From positions 1 through 46,253 of the forward strand of contig JAYKXP010000248.1 of NCBI GenBank assembly GCA_037176845.1: a stretch of 46,253 nt of DNA. The letters are read 5' to 3'. This document shows, one piece after another, positions 34,069-43,570 of this stretch; the first letter of the stretch is position 1; every line of letters starts with the position of its first letter. The notes under the pieces are model-generated. The model saw only the letters and a program-made list of their open reading frames with translations. It searched no databases and was not told the origin of the DNA. The DNA is from Paramarasmius palmivorus (Eukaryota > Basidiomycota > Agaricomycetes > Agaricales > Marasmiaceae). The translations under genes and the position numbers were made by a program.

Positions 34069-34446
34069 ATGGTCTTCAAAAACGGAAACACCCTCACCGT
34101 GTACGTCTGTGGACCCGGGAAACTCCACCTACTGTCTTTCCAAAGCAACAACCATATCCCCAACCACGTCGGTTCAACCACAACCACGTCAGAAGGTGTA
34201 ACTCGGTTCATCGTATCCCACTCTTACACCTTTGTACGTTACGCGTTCTACTTTGAAGGAGCTGGAGAGGCCACGTATAGTGTTGGTCCGTCTTTGTTGC
34301 GTCAGCCGGTTGGTAGGAGTTGGACTGGAGCTACTCTTGTGAAATGGGAGAGTGCGGATATTACGACTGCGGATGTGTCTAGACAGGTTCCGAGTGCTTT
34401 GGTTCGTGAGGAGGCGGTTACTGCGTTTATTGTGTATGATAATTGA
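34069..34446 (+). CDS. Small all-beta protein, family L copy 4 (L4)
   Basis: Single exon, 125 residues, ATG in context AACCATGGTC. Nearly the same as L2 over the full length, with the shared blocks CGPGKLHLLSFQSN, TSEGVTRFIVSHSYTFVRYA, SVGPSLLRQPVGRSWTG and TAFIVYDN. Note Cys in place of the family's Arg in the otherwise invariant RGPGK, and FVRYA for FERFA. No signal peptide. It is convergent with the secreted A2 gene, 543 bp between stops, the same relative layout as L2 and the A tail at 11.66 kb. Function unknown. Confidence 0.82.
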   Translation: MVFKNGNTLTVYVCGPGKLHLLSFQSNNHIPNHVGSTTTTSEGVTRFIVSHSYTFVRYAFYFEGAGEATYSVGPSLLRQPVGRSWTGATLVKWESADITTADVSRQVPSALVREEAVTAFIVYDN

Positions 34447-34989
34447 GGGAAGGTGTTAATGGGATTGTGTATTTGGATTTTGGACTTTTTTGAATGGAGT
34501 TTGTATTGCTTGTTTTTTATGGCTACGAAATGTGAGGTTAGATGTATATGAGTGTTGAGCGCTGTCAGCTCCGCTCCATGGCCAGCACTTTTTTTCTTTG
34601 TCGGGAACACTCATCTACCTTTCAACCTAGACATCTATATACCTCAAGGACTCACTTCCCCGGGCCCACTCGCGATAGGGCATTATATCTATTTGTCGCC
34701 TTGCAAACCTTGAGCCAACTTCACCATAGGTCAAAATGTCCATCGTCTCGTATCCCATACCACACACAATTTGAACCCTCTCGACATCTATGCCACACCA
34801 CCGCAGCACTTGAAAGTTCAGACTTTTTGCGCACCTCCCAAGTTCATTCCAGAAATGGAAGGATGCTTACTTTATATGGAAGTCGCTTTCGCTGCGAGCA
34901 TTGTGCAATAAATATAAATATTACATTGCTGAACTTACAAAAACGAGTTAAATACGAGTTAAATACTGATGATTTACAATACTGATAAT

Positions 34990-35671
34990 TTACAAGCTGC
35001 TAGGATCAAACGTCTCGCCGCAATTAATCTCCTTCGAGTCGTACTCGACGTCGTCTGTTGGTTGAGAAGACACGACATCGTTCTGGTACCAAATATAATG
35101 ATAGTCATTCTTCCCTGGCTCTCCCGATGGATCTCCGTAATTGAGCCTGATACGCCCAGAGCTCTCCTTGTGGTTTACGCCAGCCACAACAACGCGTTGC
35201 TTGCCAGCAGGAATCGTCACCGTGATAAGCTGACGCTCAGTCTTGGATTCCGACTTTTCCCAGCCACCTTCACCACCAATCTTGATACCAAGGAGGTTGA
35301 TCTCGGCTTTGTTGGTATGAGTCCATGTATCGGTGGTGGTACGTTCACCGCCGACTTGTGTTGTGAGGTCGGGAGCGTTGGGTTCGTCGCAGTTGGCAAC
35401 GGGATCGCCAAGGGTGAACCATCGACGACGGTCAGGGAGGTCGCCCTGAAGGTTGCATTAGTATTAGTATTAGTAGAAGATAAAGTAGGAGCTGAGTAGT
35501 GCTTACCTGTTTCTCAAAAGTACAAGCATCGGCATCACCGATGGGACGACCAGGACAGTGATCCAAGTTTGTGGGATCGGGTCGGTCGACGTTCTTGCGA
35601 GCCTCAAGGGTAGAAGGCGCTGCAGAAGCGGCTAGGGCAGCAGTGAGGACGACGAAAGACGTGCAGCGCAT
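34990..35671 (-). CDS. Secreted Cys-containing protein, family A copy 2 (A2)
   Basis: Two exons, 35671-35507 and 35445-34990; 206 residues. The N-terminus is a clear signal peptide (MRCTSFVVLTAALAASAAPS) followed by LEARK, a possible processing site. Cysteines fall in LDHCPG, DACTF, ANCDEPN and INCGE, allowing two disulphides. The central part is rich in Thr/Ser/Lys and alternates polar and non-polar residues, then comes a VTIPAGK block and the conserved C-terminal block SSGRIRLNYGDPSGEPGKN. That order resembles aerolysin-fold beta pore-forming proteins, but this is a weak resemblance and no family is confirmed. Its intron lies after EKQ, where A1 has none. Divergent from A1 and convergent with L4. 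Confidence 0.8.
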
Positions 35672-35753
35672 GGTGGAAGGAGACTCCTGAGTGTTGGTGT
35701 TCGGCGCGATGGAAGCTTGGTTATTGGTGAAGATGAAGTAGGATTCTGGAGAG

Positions 35754-35761
35754 CTTTTATA
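35754..35761 (-). promoter_or_regulatory. TATA box of A2
   Basis: Minus strand TATAAAAG, about 83 bp upstream of the A2 ATG. Confidence 0.6.
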
Positions 35762-36473
35762 CGCCTGAACGAAGATGCTTGAAGGATGATAGATGACGTA
35801 GAGCATGTCTGGATGAAACACAAAATTCGTCGTATAGTATTCAAGTTTCCACAACAAGGCTGGGAGTAAGCGCTGTGGTGCCCGAGAATGCGTTCAGTAG
35901 GGCAGTGCAGTGATGGTGTTGAAAACTCACCTACCAACTATCCACTTCTATCAATTGATGTCTCCACAATTGCAAAGGAAGGGTCGGTATTCGGCAGGGA
36001 GCCTTGCATATGGAACGCAAGTGGTTGAGTTGACTATTCGGTGGAGTATCTAACGGGGTCCGTTCCAGGTCGATGTTTGCAATGTCTTCCAGACTGTGAA
36101 TGGACTGACAATTTGAAATAGCGGGGTTCATCATGGAGCGCTTCATGGCGATACAGATGTTGGTGAAGCAGTGAGTGGTCTAGTGATTGAGAAACGTCAA
36201 TGACTGTGCGCGACCACAAGCTGAAACAAAGCTGAAAACCTACTTTTCGTGGTATCGCCTATCCTATGTCAGCTTTGGAGCCTCCCAGTTTGAATATTAC
36301 TCTCGTTAGATATCATTGGAGAAACAGGAAATAGAATGAACGCGGTACTGAAGGTAGTGGTCGGGTTGTAAGGCCTAGCCAGCAAGGAGTCACGGGAAAA
36401 CGAAGCAGGCAACGGCAATTTTCTCGGCACGCCTAACCTCTCTTCCTGCCTCCCATGACAGAAACATTCAAAA

Positions 36474-36680
36474 CCTGTAAGTACTATCCTCGCTCTGATA
36501 TTCAACAGCATCAACTCCAAAGAACAGTTTCAGGTTGAATTTGTAGCCCTGGCGCTCACTGGGAGCGACTGCGTTCTCCATATCATCAAAGCGTCTGGCA
36601 AGATTGAAATCAGACCAGGAGATATCGTGATTTTCATCAGTAATCCTCTCAATAGCCATGTATGTGGAGACTGGCGTCAT
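36474..36680 (-). CDS. Possible first exon of an unrecognised gene
   Basis: From an ATG at 36680 the minus strand reads through MAIERITDENHDISWSDFN and KFNLKLFFGVDAVEYQ to a possible donor at STYR|GT near 36474. Composition is protein-like and has no low-complexity stretches. I cannot identify the following exon; candidate coding pieces lie at 36034-36219 but in uncertain frame. It lies between the divergent A2 and A1 genes. Product unknown; it could equally be a decayed gene. Confidence 0.3.
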
Positions 36681-36818
36681 TTCTGAATACCATCTTGCAC
36701 CACCTCACTGCCCCGCCTCGAAATGATGATAGTTTCAACTTGCTGGAGGTGAGTAACATAGTGGGTACTCTGTTAATCATGCTGAAAACTCTGCAATGAA
36801 CAGGAGCTTTGAGAATGG

Positions 36819-36826
36819 TATAAAAG
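36819..36826 (+). promoter_or_regulatory. TATA box of A1
   Basis: TATAAAAG, 98 bp upstream of the A1 ATG, same motif and similar spacing as A2 and L4. Confidence 0.6.
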
Positions 36827-36916
36827 CTGTTGTTGAAGCTGGTTATACATCACCAAAGTCCTCACAAATCCAACCTTAGCAAACCCTTCTTCTCTCAAAC
36901 CATCTCCCACTTTACC

Positions 36917-37650
36917 ATGCGCTGTGCATCTCTCTTCATTCTCGCTACTGCACTAGCCGTTTCCGCAGCGCCATCTACCCTCGAGGCTCGCAAGAATGTC
37001 GATAGGCCCGACCCCGCAAACTTGGACCATTGCCCAGGTATATCCTCCATACCAATGCCATCACCTCAGTACCGCTAACCTCATTTATACAGGGCATGCT
37101 ACCGGCGACGCAGATGCCTGCACATTTGAAATGCAATCCCAGGAAGCAGACGTTCAAATCCCCCACATTGTCGGTAAACCCGTCGATAACTGCAAAGGCG
37201 GTACAACCGACTTGAAGACTACCATTGGTGGAGATACCTCTGTATCCCAGACTTGGAAATACGGCGTCAGCGAAGGGTTTTCGGCTGATGGAGGCGAAGA
37301 GCTTCCAGTCGGAGTGTCGTTTGAGAACTCGGATACTTGGAGTAATACCGAGGCGAAGACCTTCCGCCAGAACATTGATATCACTATTCAACCTGGAAAG
37401 AAGGTATACAAAGAGCTTTTTGCCTTATATCTACAAGCCTTCTGAATGTTTTTTACAGGCTGCTCTCGTCGCAAAGGTAACTCACAAGCGATACCTCGGG
37501 CGTATCAGAGTCAACTACGGAGATCCTTCTGGGGAGCCTGGAAAGAATGAGTATCACTACATTTGGTACAATAACGGTGTAGGAAGCATCCAACCGACCG
37601 ACCAGGTTACCTACGATCAGCGCATTGTAGGCTGCGACGAAGATATCTGA
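36917..37650 (+). CDS. Secreted Cys-containing protein, family A copy 1 (A1)
   Basis: Three exons, 36917-37037, 37093-37403, 37459-37650; 207 residues, all in frame. Signal peptide MRCASLFILATALAVSAAPS, then LEARKNVDRPDP as in A2. Cysteines in LDHCPG, DACTF, VDNCKGG and IVGCDED correspond to those of A2. The middle third has diverged strongly from A2, whereas the signal region and the C-terminal block RIRVNYGDPSGEPGKNEYHY are well conserved. The block NIDITIQPGKK corresponds to VTIPAGK of A2. An aerolysin-like fold is possible but unproven; the protein is surely secreted. The intron after HCPG is absent from A2, and the second intron after PGKK is also absent there. Confidence 0.85.
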
Positions 37651-39114
37651 GCTGTAGCCATGTATTTGCATTATTTAACGTGTTATTTATCTCTTTCTAG
37701 CGTACCAGTAACATTACCAGTAATATGAAGTGCATTGTCGATATTTTCAAAGAAGTAATTGAAGGGTGTGGGTTGTAAACAGTGCTCGGCGCGTCACCAA
37801 ACTTGCTCTCAGCTTCCACCACCTCGCATTCAACGTACCCGGAAAATGGCAACACTATCCATGGGCTTACAATCATCGAGTTTCCCTTCTAACGCAGAAC
37901 GCTAATTTCTCTTCCGTGGCGACCTCACCCTCCGAGATCCTGATTCCGTCTTCAATCTACGTACCCAGCTATCGGGACCTAGAATCCCATCCCTTGTCAA
38001 CGTCGTCCCTCGACGTCTATCGGGATTCTCCAAGCTTTGGCACAGTCTAAGTTGAATCCTACGTGTAAATCCGATACTAGGTGACGCATATGCAGTGGAA
38101 GGGCCCTTAGGTCTTTTGTGGGACGGAGGATGAGGGAATGGTGACCCTATGGGAAATTCTCAGTCTGATATCGGTAAGCGCTCTCTGTTCCGCTTCGCAC
38201 TTTCTCTACGCACCTCACTGACATCGCATCGATTACAGCAACCTCCGGTTCGTGTCGTTCTCTTCAATGGACGTCTAGACTGGGAAATCAAAACCACATG
38301 TCCGTGCTCTTTTCCAATACATTCGAGGCTCGTCTCTTGCAAACGACACACAATCATGCGACACCAAACGTTCCCGGGGCGACTTCACACCCTTGTTTGG
38401 ATTGTGTAGAACGTCCGAGTCTCTTGTCGACTTCACACCTTCGCTGTAGCATATTGGAATAGGCGTACTCGCTGGGCGGGAACTCTTAGAGAGAATGACG
38501 TTATCTTAGGTGCTTGGAGTAGAAGGAAGGGAAGACAGTGTTCACGTTGGTGCAGCGCCTCTCAAGTACCAAGGAAGTGCATTGGGTTTGGCTAGCGGTG
38601 GACGTCGGGCACCGGACGTCTGTGTACTTAAGTATTCCCAACGTGCCGACTGGTGGCTTCCGACCTGACCTGTACATCGTACACGAGGTCGATGACATTC
38701 AATGGGATCCATCTCTGCTGTCAATGTGTAGAGCGCTGAACGCACGAGCAGTTCCAAGTGCCCTACACAGCACCTACAGATGAACCCTCGTACATGGGAC
38801 CGGACAACGCCAGGGGCTCTCGGATGTGGGTAGGTCCTGTGTATCCAGTATCTCATATTCAGTGCTCATCTGAGCTCAATGCAAAACAGTGCATCCCAAG
38901 GCGCTTGTTCTGAAGTCCTTCTCGTGCCACCTGGCGCTTCCAAAACATCAATGTATCATTCGCCAGCTGCCAGCATGACTGAACAGTTCTAATCGATATC
39001 ATTACAATTCTCACGTTCCACATCCGATTGTGATGCAGGCACAGCTTTGTCGTGAACGTTTTTCTGGTGCGTACATACACAACCGCATCTTCCCCTTCGA
39101 CCACCACCTTCCCG
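37651..39114 (+). repeat. Paralogous spacer between A1 and P2
   Basis: Homologous in order to 32062-32790 (after the A3 exon) and, further right (38700-38920), to 27290-27480 upstream of P1. Open frames such as that around 38538-38783 are not conserved in the partner copies. The last few hundred bases must contain the P2 promoter. Confidence 0.6.
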
Positions 39115-41362
39115 ATGGCAATTATTGAAGGCTCATCTGGTATCACAGTAACAGGTGGAACCCTTTCGACTGTCGCTGGGAGCCAGAACACTTTTTATAT
39201 TGCCAGAGACTTGGTGCAGCTCTCGGACCCACAGGATAGCCCGAAGCAGCTGACTGTTTGGGATCAGGTACGTGAGCAAACTATGTATTTGGATTTGAAT
39301 CGTCTTGTTGATACGCGTTTTTTAGTATCAAGAGATCAAGATTGGGGATGTGCGTCTCAGGCGGAAGATTGCAGAAACTAGAGTGGAGAACAGCCTTGAT
39401 GCTCGCCGAGTTATTCACGCTGCCAGTCTTCGGGGGGAAGATAAAGATGAAGAGTTTCTGCATGTTCAATACAGCGGCCCCGATGCCGTCCAGGTGCAGA
39501 TACTCCTTGATTTCGATATCACTGACCTTTTGTATCCGTATAGGCATACCAACGAGATTTTAAAACTTTTTCTGCCGTGAAGTGAGTAAACGGCTCTTGG
39601 AAGTTGAAGCGCTCAACGCTCAGTACTAATGACAATTCCAGAAATATTAATTATGTTCAGCTTCTCGGCTACAATAGTTGGCATAGGCTGCCAGCGCTGG
39701 TCTTTTATGAAGGTCACGGTGAGGCCTTTGGTTGTCCCTTCATTTGACGGTGCTGATGTACACCCGATGACACAGCCCTGGTTCCGTTGGCACGGATCTT
39801 TGAGAGAACCAACTTCTCACCCATCTTATACACCTATTTTTGCTATGTGCGATATTACTACGTACTTATATCATTCAGCCTGACTGATTTCACTCAGTCC
39901 GCAGTGGCACACGGTTTTGATGCATCGACGGTCAGTCAACTTGAAAACTCATTACAACGCAACACGCCATTCACAATCTTTCGTGTAGACAGTTTGTGAC
40001 CTATGGGTTGATCTAAGACCCGGCGCGTTGCGCAAAGGGCCTATAGTTTGCACATCACCCGACACACCTTACCTGTTATCGCCCTGGTCAACCCACTCAT
40101 TCTCCAATGGCGACCATCTTTCCCCAACGTTCCACAGCTACAACGACAACAATGTCCTGTTTCAGTATCTCGTTGGAAATCTTTCAGTAGATGAAATGTT
40201 CACCGGAATCTCGTGGTCCGCTAGATCGATCCTAGGGCGGCCAAATGAACAAGCATCCAAGTTCATATTAACGTCTTTACCTGGCACGATTCATCATAGA
40301 AAGTCTCGAGAGATCATTGCTCGATACCCAATGGGTGTTAGAGACAGTCAATGGTATTACCATCCCTGGAACGAGAGGTTTGAAACACCGGGCATCATGC
40401 AAGCAAGAATGGTAGATGGATCAGTGAGGTATATCTGAAATGGCGTCGAAGTGGCAATTTGACATTTGGCTGATCAAATAATACTTAGGTTGATGCTGAA
40501 TCCGTCAGACTTGGGAAGACTTGGGTCGTTTAGATTGCTGTACGATTTGCGGCCGGTGGATGTGTGGAACTCCTGTACGAATGTATGGCTCTCCCAGGCA
40601 CATAGCATATTTAGCCAACTCGAGATTCAAGAGGATAAATGGTCCAAATACTGTGAGCTTTCAACGTTCCCTGTCAGGGTGCTGCAACTAATCAAGAAAT
40701 AATAGCCATTTTGGACGCCTTTTGGCTCAATTTCAAGCGTGAACAGGACGAGAAAGAATCGTGCATATACGCAGACATTCCCACCGCGATATACCTCTTC
40801 GTCCGACCAGTGCCTCGCCCCTCTGATTCCGAAGACACGTGGGATACCTGGCTGGGAAGAAGGAACTCCTACTGGTCGCTAGATGATTCTGGGAAAGAAG
40901 AGATGTCAGAGGATGAGCGGTTGAGGTTTGGGCTTCCGTTGCTCAAACCCACCGTACAAGTCAAGTGCCGTTGGTGGGATCGCAACGTCTATGATGCAAT
41001 TCAGATGCTTCATCACCACCAAGGCTTTCGCTCCACGTCATTAGAACTGGCTAGCTCTCTCGGACATACAATTCTCGAGGTCGTTGGTAACGGTACACGG
41101 TTTGAAGAAGTCAGAGATGATTGTAAGTTTCACGCTTCGACTTTTCAGTATCATGGTCCTAAAATGTTCTCAAGATGACTCTACTACGGCTGCCGGTACC
41201 AACACCAATGTCAAATCATCCCAGTCGTGCAAGCTTCCATCGAACTTTGAGGATAGAATACGATGGATACGGGCATATCGCTCATTGTATTCCGGTTATA
41301 CGCGAAAGCCATCGAAAGATGGCTACCTCTGTCCGAATGTAGATTTCTTGGACGTCGATTGA
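39115..41362 (+). CDS. Large agaric-specific kinase-like protein, family P copy 2 (P2)
   Basis: Nine exons if one ancestral intron is retained: 39115-39267, 39326-39493, 39544-39581, 39642-39712, 39776-39930, 39989-40428, 40489-40652, 40706-41122, 41175-41362; 1794 bases, 597 residues, all in frame. Exon sizes match P1 almost exactly (153, 38, 71 and 417 bp are identical). Motifs: GITVTGGTLSTVAGSQN, GEDKDEEFLHVQY, DFKTFSAVK, VQLLGYNSWHRLPALVFYE, LTSLPGTIHHR, YLFVRPVPRP, YWSLDDSGKEEM, FEDRIRWIRAYRSLYSG. The donor of P1 intron 5 has become CC here (near 39820-39821), but the intron sequence is open and keeps the frame, adding a Tyr-rich, hydrophobic insert. A cryptic donor at TAT|GTGCGA would also keep the frame. 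No kinase catalytic motifs seen. Confidence 0.82.
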
Positions 41363-41571
41363 GGGGCACAAAAATCTGGTCAAGTTCTTGCCGGCGTCCG
41401 CTTCCACGTAACCAGCACAATATTGGACAGCGATAGGTACACGTTATCGCCTTTGAATGCAGGAAATCGATTGAAGTGATCATGATGCTGTGAAAGGTTG
41501 TTCTGTGTTTTGGATCATGTAGTGAGTTTACAGCAGCGATACAAATATGCAGGATATAATTGTTACCCTCC

Positions 41572-43570
41572 TTATTTGGAATCACGCTTCAATGGAGATG
41601 CGTACGGGAACATTGAGCGGTGCTTCTGTATCCATTGTATCCTGGTCCGGAAGCGAGACGACGGTAACGGTGGCCGGTCGACCTTGACGGAACGAGCCTG
41701 ATCTAATAGTGAATGATGAGATAAAACTAATGAAAGTATTCACACATTCCACCTACCCTCGGGTTGGACTTCTTCAAACCGAGCTTTGTCACCGACAATT
41801 TCCAGCGCCGGCAAGTTGAAAGATTCCGCGATAGCTGCCGTAGCAGGATCGAAACCCTTCAACGTGTAAAACATCTGAATCGTGCGGTAAATGTCGCAAT
41901 CCCACCAGTGATGGTTGATGCAGATATCGATTTTGAATGCGGGAAGACCTAAGGAATGCTGTAGGCTCGTTGATATCTCTTTCGACCCAAATTCATCCAA
42001 CGACCAGAAATATTTTGGTCTCCGCAACCAAGAATTCCACACACTCTCGTCGTCGGCAGGCCGAGGAACCGGTCGGATAAAGAAGTATACTAAGGTATTG
42101 CCATCTGTACTCGACTTTGACCCGCATCTGCAGTGTTGACAATAGAACTTGATCCAAAAGTCTCGAAAAAGAGCTGTCGAAAATGTGTCACCGACTATGT
42201 CCTGGAGCAAATCTCATACTCACAGTATTCCGGCCACTCGTTTTCTTGAGTTTGAAGAGAGCGGAAAATACCATGTGCTTGCAACAACCACGCGTCCCAC
42301 AGAGCGATAGCATGTTTTGCGGGAAGGAGGTCATACCCCACTGCAAAGTAGTGAAGATTTCGCATCTTTGACAGTGTAGAGCTGAACCTATTCCTCTGAT
42401 TAGCCTCGAATGATATCTTGATCTTGATCTTCAAAGCTCACCGTACAGATCCATCATCCATGATGTTTTGGGCCTGTGCGATATTTAGTATACTACCCTG
42501 AAGCCGTGACATCTCATAGAATCGATCATCAATGTCTCCCGGCCACCGAGCAATTGCACCTTGACGATCCCGAATATAAACAATGGCTGGCAAAGACGAC
42601 AGTAACCGGACACATTCTTGGGGATTCACAGATTTCGAAGTGACTTCCCCCAGCCGCCCGATGCCTCGTAATATGTCTCGAGGAGAGAGAACTTGCGTTA
42701 GGTATTCCAGGATGATGGATGGATCATGATATGCCTGAAGAGGTAGGAAATGCGTTCGTCACCCCTCAATCCTGTAATACCCGACCTAAAACCGACGATG
42801 TGTACTGGCCTTCCATCTTGGTAGTGACTTGTGTTTGACGAAAGGCCCTTTGCGAGCGCACCACCAGTGCGCCGGCTCGATCCATGCTTCCATTTAGGCC
42901 ACTTTTGGTTTGGTCCAACACGCAGCACACACAACTCCGGGGATTTTTATCGAAGGCGGAGTACGTCCGTACCATACGCTGTACTTTACAGGTACATTGG
43001 TAGGTTCTCTTTCCGAGCGCTGTATGACAAACGTTCTTGAGCTTTGAGCTGTCGCATGGGAATATCTACGAGCCATACCTGTAAATTCAATTGCATAAGC
43101 AAGAGAACGAACTTGGTACTGGTCGCGCTTGTATGTTGCAATCTGGAACAGGTGCTAATTTTTGGGATCAATTACAGCTAAACTAAGAAGAGCGTGCCTG
43201 TTACTCACCTCGTAGAAAGATTAGGCAGTGTAACTTGTTACCAGTTGATTGTAGCCAAAGACAGCTGTATAGAATTGACGTATCCTTGATTCCCAAGGTA
43301 CATACAACCACTCAAATTCGACTAAGATGGTCACTAACAGAGTCTCGGAGGCGCGAGAACTCTTCAAAATCCTTTTGAAGGCCTAAACTGAACGCAGTCC
43401 ATGTTCAAGAGACTAATGAATGAGAGATTGGAGGTGAATATTTACCTAGACAGCGTTTCAGTTCCACAGAGCCAACATGGTTAAAAACTCCGACACCCTC
43501 TCCATCAACGCGAGCCATGCAACCACAGCGCCGCGCTTCGTCATGCTTTAACCCCCATTCAGGACATCGT
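41572..43570 (-). pseudogene. Family P copy 3, probably broken (P3)
   Basis: Minus strand, tail to tail with P2. The 3' half is excellent: exon 8 42387-42224, exon 9 42173-41757 (417 bp, as in P1 and P2) and exon 10 41702-41572, with YFFIRPVPRP, YFWSLDEFGSKEI, ARFEEV and RFRTRIQWIQKHRSMF. The 3' part of exon 7 (to 42442) reads YHDPSIILEYLTQVL and LLSSLPAIVYIRDR. Upstream, pieces of exons 2-4 are visible (MARVDGEGVGVFNHVG at about 43515, LQKDFEEFSRLRD near 43380, LHCLIFLR near 43225). Between 42740 and 43190 every continuous solution meets a stop or frameshift: the frame upstream of about 42740 differs from the frame downstream. I therefore call it a pseudogene, though an unusual intron cannot be excluded. 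Confidence 0.7.

Larger units (their letters stand above)
33785..35027 (+). repeat. Inverted segmental duplication, copy 2 (partner 11663-12855)
   Basis: Contains L4, its promoter, 3' flank and the last codons of A2. See the partner at 11663-12855; similarity includes long non-coding stretches, so a DNA-level duplication explains L2 and L4. Here the adjoining A gene is complete, so this side looks ancestral. Confidence 0.8.

Noticed and set aside
36975..37391. Minus-strand 138-codon frame opposite A1
   Set aside because: A1 has a signal peptide, matching paralogue and intact splice sites; the antisense frame has none.
39821..39903. Calling P2 a pseudogene because of the missing donor
   Set aside because: The unspliced sequence is open and in frame and all remaining exons keep frame and length, so an intact protein is possible.
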